Shown one piece after another: positions 9,291-18,866 of a stretch of DNA of 64,000 nucleotides. Position numbers and translations under genes: made by a program. The DNA is taken from NCBI GenBank assembly GCA_040222455.1, contig JAVKDD010000003.1:75564-139563 (forward strand). Reading direction: 5' to 3'. Each line of letters begins with the position of its first letter. Position 1 is the stretch's first letter. The stretch is from RHLJ01 sp040222455. Lineage in GTDB: Bacteria; Bacteroidota; Rhodothermia; Balneolales; Balneolaceae. A model generated the notes under the pieces. The model saw only the letters and a program-made list of their open reading frames with translations. It was not told where the DNA came from and did not search any database.

Positions 9291-10124
9291 TTAATAATTC
9301 AAGTTAAAACTAATATCCAAAGCTTTCACCGAATGTGTTAACCAACCTAACGAAATTACATCAGCACCACAGTTTTTATAAGATGCTATATTATCAGGGG
9401 TTATTCCTCCCGATACTTCTACAATAATTTCATTCGGGACCAGCTTAATTAATTCTTGTACTTCATCTGGTGTTCTATTATCCAACATAATGATATCGGC
9501 TCCTGATTGTACTGCTTCTAACACCTGTTGCTCATTTTCCGTTTCCACTTCAATCTTCACAGTATGTCCAATATTCGACCGAACCAGATCAATTGCCTTA
9601 GCAATGGAGCCTGCTGCTTTAATGTGATTATCTTTAATCATAACGGCATCATCTAATCGGAAACGATGGTTTTTTCCACCACCACAAGTTACTGCATATT
9701 TTTGAAGAGCACGTAAACCAGGCAAAGTTTTTCTGGTGTCGGTTATGGTGATGGAAGCATCATCTAATAAAGAAACAACTAAGTTTGTAGAAGTGGCTAT
9801 CCCACTTAAATGCTGAATCAAATTCAATATTACTCGTTCACAGGAAAGCAATGATCTAACGGAACCTTCAACCTTAGCAATTACATCTCCTTTTGAAATG
9901 AAGTCTCCATCTGCCTTTAAAATCTCAACGTCAACAGAAGTCCCAAAAGAATTATATACTAGTTGAAGACAATTGAGCCCAGCAATTACTCCATTAGCTT
10001 TCGAGGTAAAGGAGCCAGCAGCACGATCATTTTCGGAAAAAATGGAATTCGAGGTTAGATCACCCATCCCTAGGTCTTCATCCAGCGCATCCGAAATTAG
10101 TTTTTTCAGAAGGATTTGATTCAT
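9291..10124 (-). CDS. nadC: Nicotinate-nucleotide pyrophosphorylase (carboxylating)
   Basis: This 277-residue enzyme converts quinolinate and PRPP into nicotinate mononucleotide. Family features in order are 'DLGMGDLTSN', 'GVIAGLNCLQ', 'LSGIATSTN', 'TRKTLPGLRALQKYAV' with the substrate-binding Arg/Lys, 'GGGKNHRFRLDDAVMIKDNH' and 'EVSGGITPDNIASY'. Length equals the family norm. It is upstream of nadA with a 165-base gap, and its start is 79 bases from the divergent cysteine desulfurase. Confidence 0.96.
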   Translation of the reverse strand: MNQILLKKLISDALDEDLGMGDLTSNSIFSENDRAAGSFTSKANGVIAGLNCLQLVYNSFGTSVDVEILKADGDFISKGDVIAKVEGSVRSLLSCERVILNLIQHLSGIATSTNLVVSLLDDASITITDTRKTLPGLRALQKYAVTCGGGKNHRFRLDDAVMIKDNHIKAAGSIAKAIDLVRSNIGHTVKIEVETENEQQVLEAVQSGADIIMLDNRTPDEVQELIKLVPNEIIVEVSGGITPDNIASYKNCGADVISLGWLTHSVKALDISFNLNY

Positions 10125-10203
10125 AAAGTGTTTAGGTGCGTGATTTTGGCTATTTTAAAAAGGGCTATAAAGATACATTTTTAAATTCAGAAGAGCGATA
10201 TAA

Positions 10204-11352
10204 ATGATCTATCTCGATTATGCTGCGACCACCCCAATGAGTGATAAAGCATTGGAAGTGTACGTAAATGTGGCGAAACATTATTTTGGCAATGCAAGTA
10301 GTTTACATGATACAGGTTCTTCTGCGAAGCAAATTAAAGATGCTTCTGCAAAAGCAGTGGCAAACATAATACATGCTCAGCCAAAGGATATTTATTTCAC
10401 TTCAGGAGCTTCGGAATCAAATTTTTTAGCAATACAAGCACTGTTAGATGGATGTGGAAAAAAGGGTAAACATATTATCACTTCTAAGATCGAACACTCA
10501 TCGGTGATAGATGTATTTAAGAAATTAGAAAGTCAGGGTTACACAGTAAGTTGGCTTGGAGTTGATGAACACGGACAAGTTGAACTTGAAGGAATTAAAA
10601 GATTAGTGCAAGATGATACCGTTCTTGTCTCTATACAGCATTTAAATTCAGAAATTGGAACTATTCAACCAATCAAAGAGATAGGGGAATTCTTGAAGTC
10701 AAAGAGGGTTCTATTTCATTCGGATGCTGTTCAAAGTTTTGGAAAAATATCGATCGATGTACAGGATTTAAATATAGATGCACTCTCAGTTTCAGCACAT
10801 AAAATATATGGTCCCAAAGGAATGGGTGCGGTTTGGTTAAATCCAGAAAAAGAATGGGTTTCTTTTTTTAATGACGTTAATCAAACCAAAAAATTAAAAA
10901 CAGGAACGGATAATGTGCCAGGAATGGCGGCTTTTGCTACAGCAGCAAAAGAAGCTCAGGCAGATATGGTAAATGAATATGTTCGAATAAATAGTATTTC
11001 AAAAGCATTAATAAGCGCGATTTCTGCGTTAGACTATGAATGTGTGATTGAAGGAAATATTAAATCACGATCGCCTTACATAGTGGGTCTTCGATTCCCG
11101 GGCATGGAGGGGCAATTTTTAATGCTGGAGTGCAATCAAGCAGGACTTGCTATTTCAACAGGAAGTGCGTGCCAGGTTGGGAGCGACCGACCAAACCGAA
11201 CGATGAAAGCTTTAGGAAGAACGGATGAAGAAGCTCGGGAATTTGTGAGAGTCTCTTTTGGAAAGAATGTAAAAGAAGATGATCTGAAGGAGATTATTGA
11301 TAAAATAGATATTATCTTAAAACGTCATTTTAATAAGGTGAGACGTACTTAA
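10204..11352 (+). CDS. Cysteine desulfurase (NifS/IscS type)
   Basis: This 382-residue PLP enzyme releases sulfur from cysteine for Fe-S cluster assembly. The PLP lysine is Lys200 in 'SAHKIYGPKGMG', and the catalytic Cys323 lies in 'STGSACQVGS'. 'YLDYAATTPMS' at the N-terminus and 'HSDAVQSFGK' are also diagnostic. It is divergent from nadC/nadA; in many bacteria a NifS-like gene beside nad genes supplies the cluster of quinolinate synthase, which is the likely role here (inference from neighbourhood). A general housekeeping IscS role is the alternative. Confidence 0.94.
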   Translation: MIYLDYAATTPMSDKALEVYVNVAKHYFGNASSLHDTGSSAKQIKDASAKAVANIIHAQPKDIYFTSGASESNFLAIQALLDGCGKKGKHIITSKIEHSSVIDVFKKLESQGYTVSWLGVDEHGQVELEGIKRLVQDDTVLVSIQHLNSEIGTIQPIKEIGEFLKSKRVLFHSDAVQSFGKISIDVQDLNIDALSVSAHKIYGPKGMGAVWLNPEKEWVSFFNDVNQTKKLKTGTDNVPGMAAFATAAKEAQADMVNEYVRINSISKALISAISALDYECVIEGNIKSRSPYIVGLRFPGMEGQFLMLECNQAGLAISTGSACQVGSDRPNRTMKALGRTDEEAREFVRVSFGKNVKEDDLKEIIDKIDIILKRHFNKVRRT

Positions 11353-11383
11353 CCCAGTTCTCACGACTAAATTATTGCTACCC

Positions 11384-12004
11384 ATGAAAAAATTATTTTT
11401 ATCACAGTTTTTAATAGGAATGCTAGCGTTTGGTTTTGCTTGTGAAAAAGCACCCGAAAACCGTTCGGCAACTACAAATTCAAGTCAAACTGCGTCAAGT
11501 ATTGTTGAGCAACCTAATGCTGATGTGAAAGTTACATTAGTAAAATACAGTGATTACCAATGCCCCGCGTGTAAATATTTTGTTCCTTTTGAACATCAGT
11601 TAAAGGAAGATTTTGGAGGCGAAATTAATATTGTAGTAAAAAATTTCCCATTAAGTATGCACCCTTATGCCCACGTTGCAGCGCGTTCTGCTGAAGCAGC
11701 TCGAAAACAAGGTAAATATCAGGAAATGCACGATATGATTTTTGATGGACAAGAAACATGGTCGCGAGGTAATGCAGAAGCAATATTTGTAGGTTACGCG
11801 CGCTCATTAAACATGAATGTTGAACAATTTCAACAAGACATGAATTCTGCTGATATGAATAGGATTGTTATGAACGACCGGCGCGAAGGGCGTGAATTAG
11901 GTGTGAATTCGACTCCTACTTTTTACATAAATGGAGATCTAATTGAAGAAAATCCAGGAACCTATCCCGCTTTCAAAGCTTTGGTTGAAGAGTATATGGA
12001 TTGA
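11384..12004 (+). CDS. DsbA-like thioredoxin-fold lipoprotein
   Basis: This 206-residue exported protein has an N-terminal lipoprotein-like signal (hydrophobic 'FLIGMLAFGFAC' then Cys) and a DsbA-type thioredoxin domain with active site Cys60-Pro-Ala-Cys63 in 'YSDYQCPACKYF'. The family's cis-Pro region is 'VNSTPTFYINGD'. ATG at 11384 is chosen over a TTG three codons earlier. The domain matches the 'thioredoxin_4' DsbA/Com1-like group, which usually acts as a disulfide oxidoreductase in the envelope. It ends 12 bases before the convergent O-antigen-ligase-like gene. Confidence 0.88.
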   Translation: MKKLFLSQFLIGMLAFGFACEKAPENRSATTNSSQTASSIVEQPNADVKVTLVKYSDYQCPACKYFVPFEHQLKEDFGGEINIVVKNFPLSMHPYAHVAARSAEAARKQGKYQEMHDMIFDGQETWSRGNAEAIFVGYARSLNMNVEQFQQDMNSADMNRIVMNDRREGRELGVNSTPTFYINGDLIEENPGTYPAFKALVEEYMD

Positions 12005-12016
12005 ATTATCGTCTAA

Positions 12017-13774
12017 TCAATCTGTTCCATATAAATCTTGCCAAAGTAATTTCGCATCCTCAGAAATCTGTTTTGTTTCAATGGATTTGATTTCGATCTC
12101 TTCATTGATACATTTTAAAAGATAGGTTTTTGATTGATCGGTATCGCCCAGATAGTAGTAAATCTCTCCTAATAATAAATGAGGAGCTAAATGAGTAGGA
12201 AACATCGATAATGCAGTAAAGGCACTTTGTTTGGCTTGTTCATATTTTTTGAGCTTAAGCAAAGCGTAAGATTCACTTAAATAGATATTCCGGTCGTTAA
12301 AGTGTTCTTTCGATTTATTGATGAAATATATTCCTCTTGTGTATTGTTCGTCAAACACATGGGCTGACCCCATTTGATACAGTAGCTCTCCTTTCTCTGG
12401 TAAGCGTTCTAAAGCATTTTCAAAATCATTAATGGCTAGCTTCCATTGTTGTTTCCGAACATGTTCTACTCCCTCTTTCCAGAAGTGATGACCAGAATAC
12501 GCTTTGATTTTTGTTATCGATACAAGAATGAGATAAGCACTTACAAAAAAAGTCAGCCCATGTTTATATTTACCTGATAGAGCAATAAAATTTTTATCTA
12601 CCGACCCAACCACCGCATAACCAACAATCGCAACGGGGAGAACATGAAGTGGCGAGTCGAGCAGGGAGTGAAAAACTATAGCAGAAATCATCCCTAATTT
12701 AGCTAGTTCAATCCCAGAAAAGTCTCCTCGGCTATTTCTAAACATCAGGAAAAAAGGGAGTATCCAAATTATGAGAAGTAAGACTCCTGAAACTATTCCT
12801 CCTTCAGCAAAGGATTGAAGGAACTCATTATGCGCTTGTTTGATATTCGCTGCTTTGATCTCGTTTTCAATATGGCTTTCATCTCCAAAATAGACCGCCT
12901 GATAGTTCAAGTATTCTTTAGAATAATTACCGTGACCAACTCCTAAGACCGGATTATCTTCAATCATCAACGTTGTGATCTCCCAGATCATCCATCTTCC
13001 TGATGAGGATCCCATGTCGACCCAGTACAAAAATAATCCTGCAACCATGGTGGTCAGTGCGACTACTCCTATTAACGCTTTTTTAAGAAATACTCTTTGA
13101 GTTTTTTGATAAAACAGAATCCCCAGTACGGCAGAGCAAGCAACGAAAAGCGCAAGAAGACTTCCTCTGCTTTCAGTGAATAGTAATCCTAGAAGAGTCG
13201 TGAATGTTAACACATAAAGAAATGGATTGCGGTGTTTATAACATAACGTTAATCCTGAAATAATACTGAGTACCATGAAAATCCCAAGCCCATTAGAAGT
13301 ACCAAAGGTGCCTATGAATGGTGTTTTGATTGGAATGGAAGGATTGGGAACGTACGTAGCAAGTTGGTACACACCAACACATGTTTGGATAATACCTGAA
13401 ACAAGTAGTACCCAAAGAAAAAAGGGGAAAAACTTCTTTTGATCTAGGTTTTTGCAAATGATCAAAAGACCGAGCAAAGAAACGGAGAGGTAAAATCCAT
13501 CATTGCTTGGATGAAGCAACCAATCAGAGTTAGTAAGTGCAAGCCAAACAATGCGTATGGCAAATAAGATCGTCATCCATCCCAGCTCTATCTTTTTTAA
13601 TGCGATTACTATCCAGAGTAAGAATGCCAATATCCCAACAGTAAAGACCAGATTCTTTAGCGCAGTAAAAGAATGGTATGCAAATGGGTCTACCAATAGA
13701 ACCACTAGCCCAAGAAATACAGTAAAGGCTACAGGAAAACTTAGAAGGGGACTCTTATTCCATTCAAGAGACAT
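12017..13774 (-). CDS. O-antigen ligase-like polymerase with C-terminal TPRs
   Basis: This 585-residue protein has about ten membrane helices over residues 10-430 and then a soluble TPR-like tail. The central 'GVGHGNYSKEYLNYQA...H..KQAHNEFLQSFAEGG' pattern (Gly-His-Gly-Asn, then His-Asn-Glu) is the Wzy_C/O-antigen ligase (WaaL/PglL) active-site region on a periplasmic loop. The tail has repeats such as 'LPEKGELLYQMGSAHVF' and 'FPTHLAPHLLLGEIYYYLGD'. It probably transfers or polymerises surface glycans; whether onto lipid A, protein or polymer is not visible. Start and upstream stop overlap as TAATG, coupling it to the lipoprotein gene. Confidence 0.88.
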   Translation of the reverse strand: MSLEWNKSPLLSFPVAFTVFLGLVVLLVDPFAYHSFTALKNLVFTVGILAFLLWIVIALKKIELGWMTILFAIRIVWLALTNSDWLLHPSNDGFYLSVSLLGLLIICKNLDQKKFFPFFLWVLLVSGIIQTCVGVYQLATYVPNPSIPIKTPFIGTFGTSNGLGIFMVLSIISGLTLCYKHRNPFLYVLTFTTLLGLLFTESRGSLLALFVACSAVLGILFYQKTQRVFLKKALIGVVALTTMVAGLFLYWVDMGSSSGRWMIWEITTLMIEDNPVLGVGHGNYSKEYLNYQAVYFGDESHIENEIKAANIKQAHNEFLQSFAEGGIVSGVLLLIIWILPFFLMFRNSRGDFSGIELAKLGMISAIVFHSLLDSPLHVLPVAIVGYAVVGSVDKNFIALSGKYKHGLTFFVSAYLILVSITKIKAYSGHHFWKEGVEHVRKQQWKLAINDFENALERLPEKGELLYQMGSAHVFDEQYTRGIYFINKSKEHFNDRNIYLSESYALLKLKKYEQAKQSAFTALSMFPTHLAPHLLLGEIYYYLGDTDQSKTYLLKCINEEIEIKSIETKQISEDAKLLWQDLYGTD

Positions 13775-14766
13775 TAGTACAATTCAAGTAATGCTCCATT
13801 ATGAGTCACGGTATCTTCATAAATTGGCGATAATGCTAAATATTGGTTTTCGATCACTTCCCATCGCACGGTTCCAACATTCATAGGTATGGCAACCGAG
13901 GTCTCGTATACAGAGTCTTTTGTTTTTATTAATTCACCAGACAGGTAAGTGATTTCACCCACATAAAAACGGATTTGAAACAGGTCGTTCGCTTCAATAT
14001 CATTTGAGGAAGCATCCTTCATCCAACACTCAGAAATCACAAATCGGGCAATACGTTGCTGGTCATTAAAATAGGTACGGGGAATATCTTCTCCAATCAA
14101 TATACGATCATCCAGTTGCTCCCAACCACCATTAGGAATATATCCATTGTAGTCAGAGGGTTTAATAATTCGATATTTATACTGGTGAGGTTTGGTTGAA
14201 CTCATCTGGACGGGCATTCTGATTTCGTAAATGCCATCTTTGTCATCGTCCCAAAGCTGTATACCTTCGGGATCCCAATCGATAAATGTTCCGGAAACAA
14301 CCACATGATCTTTTTCGGGATCAAAAAAATCTAAAATCTTTTGGTTGTTCAAGGATACTGAAAATTCTACTTCATCATAGGAGGAGGGCCTCCACGGGAG
14401 GTTGAATTCAAAGACAGGTTGTTGTTCCTGAACTACGGAAGAAGAAATAATACGGTTTGAAATGAGTTCCCATCCCGAATTCGGGAGATCTAAGTTAGTC
14501 TCGGAGGTTATGATGAATTTGAATTCAAGGGTGTCAGTCGATTCTTTTACTTCATACTCGTAAATCCAATCTCCGTCAATATCTTGGAGAAAACCTGAGT
14601 TGGGACTCCAGTCATTGAAAAATCCGGCAATAGCGACTTTATCTCCATTTTCGGGGTTAAAATACCCTTCATCATGCTGGGAAGACATATCGAGTTTCAA
14701 AACTGTTTTAGAAGCATTTTCGCAAGCGAACAAGAAAAATATATATAATAATATTAGTACTCTCAT
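13774..14766 (-). CDS. Lipoprotein with two glycogen-binding-like (E-set) repeats
   Basis: This 330-residue lipoprotein has a signal 'VLILLYIFFLFAC' with Cys near 15. Two similar blocks, about residues 40-110 and 130-220, each read 'h.h.G.F.DW.P......D.DGDWIYEYEV....hEFKFII......GWE' and resemble the carbohydrate-binding E-set domain of AMPK-beta/CBM48 proteins. Real ligand is unknown. ATG at 14766 is used; a TTG seven codons upstream lies inside the preceding hairpin. The gene is coupled by TAATG to the O-antigen-ligase-like gene, so a role in envelope glycan handling is plausible but inferred. Confidence 0.75.
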   Translation of the reverse strand: MRVLILLYIFFLFACENASKTVLKLDMSSQHDEGYFNPENGDKVAIAGFFNDWSPNSGFLQDIDGDWIYEYEVKESTDTLEFKFIITSETNLDLPNSGWELISNRIISSSVVQEQQPVFEFNLPWRPSSYDEVEFSVSLNNQKILDFFDPEKDHVVVSGTFIDWDPEGIQLWDDDKDGIYEIRMPVQMSSTKPHQYKYRIIKPSDYNGYIPNGGWEQLDDRILIGEDIPRTYFNDQQRIARFVISECWMKDASSNDIEANDLFQIRFYVGEITYLSGELIKTKDSVYETSVAIPMNVGTVRWEVIENQYLALSPIYEDTVTHNGALLELY

Positions 14767-14768
14767 AG

Positions 14769-14805
14769 AAATAGAAAAGGCTCTCAACTATAATAGTCGA
14801 GAGCC
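14769..14805 (-). terminator. Terminator after the M6 protease gene, abutting the next start codon
   Basis: On the minus strand GGCTCTC ... GAGAGCC (7 bp, extended by four more pairs after one mismatch) is followed by TTTTCTATTT. It terminates the M6/beta-helix gene. The T-tract ends only a few bases before the ATG (14766) of the lipoprotein gene, so that gene either has a leader carrying this hairpin or depends on read-through. Confidence 0.75.
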
Positions 14806-14821
14806 TAATTTATAATTTAAC

Positions 14822-17800
14822 TTATTTAATCAATGTGATTTTCTGGGACTGTAAAGTTCCTGCAATATCAGCTCGTACCAAGTACACTCCACTAGCTAGA
14901 TTTGAAGCATCAAGGGTCAGTGAATGTACGCCCGCCTGAAAGTTTTGATTGGTTAAGACAGATACTAGTCTACCACTAATGTCATACACATCCACCCGAA
15001 CTTTTCCAGCTTCTGGTAACTCAAAAGAAAGCACAGTAGATGGGTTGAATGGATTCGGATATGCTGCATTGAGTTTGAACTCAGTAGGAAGTACTTCTTT
15101 AGTGATCTCTGAATTAGGTTTAACTTTTGAGTCCTCTGCCTCTGTACCCACTTTTGATTCTTCAATCAATTCTTCCAATGCTTGGATCTCATCAGTAAAC
15201 CCAGTACGTGTATTTCGAGGGTCAACACCACGCTCGCTGAGTATTGTTAGCTTCTCATATACTTTAATTGCCTTTACATATTCTCCTAACTGCGTCAAAG
15301 CTTCGGCTTCCACAAAGCCGGCCTCACGTTCAACATCAATATTAGAAAATTTACCATTAGCACTTTCGATCTTTGAAAAAGCCTGATCTGGCATTCCTTC
15401 AATTAATAACTGATTTGCTTCAAGCATCAATGCAGTTTCAGAAGCCAATCGCTCATTTTGGCTTACGGAGCCTCCGTTCATGTGCGCTTCACTAACAAAC
15501 CCTTTAATCATAGATTTTACATGGTCAAACTCCGATCTATTGTTTTTTGGAAGCGCGTTATAGTATCCAATGAGACCATTTAGTTTCTTAGGAATATCAT
15601 TAGCTACTGGGTCATTCTGAATTTGTCCAATAAGTGTAATTATTTCTTTTCGGACAGAGAGGTAGTCATCTTTTTGATCATCGCTTTCCATTCCCTCAAG
15701 GCTTACGTTTAGTTGAGCAGCAGAAAGTACATTTTGTTCAATTCCGATCGTAGGTTGATTGCTTATCAAATTAAATGGTACACTCCCTCTTGGTCCTACG
15801 CTCCCAAACATTTGGGTTGTTTGATATGGCGTATAATCGACACTGCCATAAAACTTACCAGATGATGGAGCGGCATAATCCCAGGCATTGTTTTCCATGC
15901 CAACTGTCCAGGAAATAGTAGACTCTCCAGATGTTGTTTGAGCAAGATTATAGACATATTTAGTGGAGGTTGAGGAAGTATTTTCGAGCACGGCAGTATA
16001 GCTTCCACCACTGGCATCCCACCATCGAGCGCTTGTACTACTTAAGTATACTTCATGGCTATTATTCCGATCCAAATTGTTATTTCCATCTACACTGGTT
16101 GAATAGCCATCATACACTACCCCATTGTAAGCTATCTCTACAGCGTTTGAACTATTATTGTATATATCATTGCCACGGAAATAACCCCCACCATTGTATG
16201 GATAACCTAAATAGGCGTTATATACATATATTCCGTCACCACCATTATTCTTAATGTCATTATATTCAAGTCCTAAGTATGAGCTACTGGCATATATTCC
16301 ATGACTTCCATTATTCTCGATCTTAGAGTCTGATATTTTTACAGAACCCCATCCTCCTGAATAATCCAAGTAGGTGCGAATTCCATAATCTTCATTATCT
16401 CTGATATTCGAATATTCAACGATATTATTATCGCTACGAAAGTATAATGCTTCACCTACTGTGCCTTCTACAATGGAATATTCAAAAATATTCGCATCCC
16501 CGCGCATCTCTATTCCAAACCAAGCATTGGCATCATCCCAAGTGGGTTCATTGTAAGTAAACTTTACGGGGTTGCTCAAAGTGCCAACTGCCCTGATTTT
16601 TGCTCCACTATAAGTAAGAATTTTACTAGCATACCCAACCTGAACTTCGGTATCATCATTGATATCCATAACATAACCGGAGCTGTTACCGGAACCTTTT
16701 AAAGTAGCACCACCATTAAAAATATACGTTCCCCCTCCAACCGAAGGAGTCTGAATAAAAGCACCGTTATCAAGGGTAAGTGATCCGTTAAATTCCATTG
16801 TTCCACCTGGAAGAGTCATCAAACATATACTACTGCTATAGGAAGTATTACCTAAAAAAGTAACCAGCCCTCCATCTCCGGCGTTAAACTCCCCAATTAC
16901 ACTAGTATTAATGGTTGCACCACTGCTTACATTTACCTCTCCTCCATCTTCAACAAAAATTAACGCGTGATCACCTAAATCGACTGTAGACCCTGAGTTA
17001 ATGTTCAATACTCCTTTTACAATCAAAGTGGTTTTGTTCGATGCTAGCCCGCCGGTCCCACTTTCTAATTCTAAATTGGCTCCACTATTAATGTTTACCG
17101 TAATCCCATCTTCTATGGTAACGGTTGTAGCCGAGCCCTGATTGTCTATTAAAAAAGAAGATGTATTACCAAAACTTAAACTTTGTGTGGTTATTGGATA
17201 AACAACTGTGCCATCCAAGAAACTAATTTCTGTATTGGATCCTACAGTTGCATTTTGATCTAAAAATATTTGTCTATCCCATATTTCGTTAACTGATAGT
17301 GATGAAGAATTGAAATTAGTGTATACATCAAATTCTATTACGTTATTCGTTTGTTCTTTAACCATCAATTTAAAACCAGTAGAACTTCCGCTCCAACTAC
17401 GTGCTGCAGGGTTTGTGATAGAACTAAATAAAGGTCGTTTATTTTTATTAAACGTAGTTATGAACTCTCTACCAGTAAATAATGCTCCTTGTGTTGTGTC
17501 ACCATCTTCTTCATAAATAAATACCTTTTCATATTTATTCTGTGTATTTGAATATTGCATCTGAGTAATATTTCTTCCGTTTTGGGATGGATAATCTTTG
17601 TAGAATACAGATAATTGACCGCCACCCCATGGATTATTTATTACTCCGTCTTCATCCCAAACATAATCCCCATCAGATACTAACATTCTGTTATCATAAG
17701 AATTATCAGTTGAATTTTTATCGTGTAGAATAAACAACCCTTTGTCAGATAAATTTTGAGTTGCATCATCATAGATACTCAACTTTTGATGATTGGTAAA

Positions 17801-18843
17801 ATAATAGTACTCATAGTCTATTGAACTATTAGGAGTTACATCATACTTGTACGCTTCTCCTGTAGTAATAAAATCATCTAATTCTAAACCAGTAGTATTT
17901 GATGTGATTTCGGAAACTGTAATCCATCCCAAGCGTTCTCTTTCTGATGCATTTGCAGATAATCCCTGACCTTGACCATGCTGCATAATACTAGGAATTC
18001 GATAGTCGATACCCGTGGTGCTCGCTGTAAAACTATCATAAGGGTGCGAACCACCTAGCAGCCAATGCCCTAGTTCATGTTTTGTTGTATTTAATGTTCT
18101 CTGGGTATTATGATTGTCATGGACAGTTAACCCAGATCCTGAACTACCTGATCCATATCCAAACTTTATATCTACACCATCAAGATTGATGGATGCACCA
18201 TAGCCGAGAGAAGCTTCACCCGTCCAATTACCAAACCAATCACCTCCTTTCCATGTCATAAAGATCATATCAACAGTGCCATCTGAACTATTATCATTGC
18301 TATATCTACTATTGTTTCCCCAACTATCATATTCTGAGAAATCTACTTGTCCATCAATAGCATTCAATACATCGATAGTAGCTTCTCTTCTTTTTAAATA
18401 TTGTGAATTGGATTGTTGATAAGTAGATTCAGTAGAAGGTTTAGGAGCCGTAACTTTAACTACATCTCCAATAACTTTATAATTACCAAATGACATTTCA
18501 TCAAAATAGTTAGTAACATTTGCATAATTTGTATTGCCCTGTGTTACTGTAGAATCGATAAACTCGTCAGCCATTGTTGGAAAGCCTGTTGAATTCCAAT
18601 GGTAATGCGAACTATTATCATCAGGAAATCGAACAAATACAACTAATACCTTCAGGATTCCATTTGCAGTAATATACTCTCCATATGTATCATCTGCTGT
18701 CATCTTACTTTTGTATATGACATTATTGTTAGATTCAGTATCTACTGTGCCACAATAAAGTAGACTATCGCTTTCTTGACTTTTGGTAATTACATTTGCT
18801 CCAAATATAAAGAGCGCCAATAAGAATGTTTTTTTATGTTCAT
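14822..18843 (-). CDS. Giant secreted M6-type metalloprotease / beta-helix protein with type A sorting domain (start frameshifted)
   Basis: About 1,340 residues. After a signal peptide come an M6 (immune-inhibitor-A-like) protease region with zinc site 'KHELGHWLLGGSH' (about 246-258) and a long Gly/Ser/Asn-rich stretch with parallel beta-helix repeats ('SKIENNGSHGIYASSSYLG', 'NDIKNNGGDGIYVYNAYLG'; about 640-950). A helical region follows, then a C-terminal sorting domain 'NAAYPNPFNPSTVLSFELP' ending 'QKITLIK'. The only good start is ATG 18843 (GGAG five bases before), but a T7 tract at 18829-18835 puts it out of frame by one; eight T would give MNIKKTFLLALFIFG. In the sequence as given, translation could begin only at TTG 18820. 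It is last of an apparent three-gene operon. Confidence 0.85.
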
Positions 18844-18866
18844 ATCAACTCCATTTAATTCAAGGT

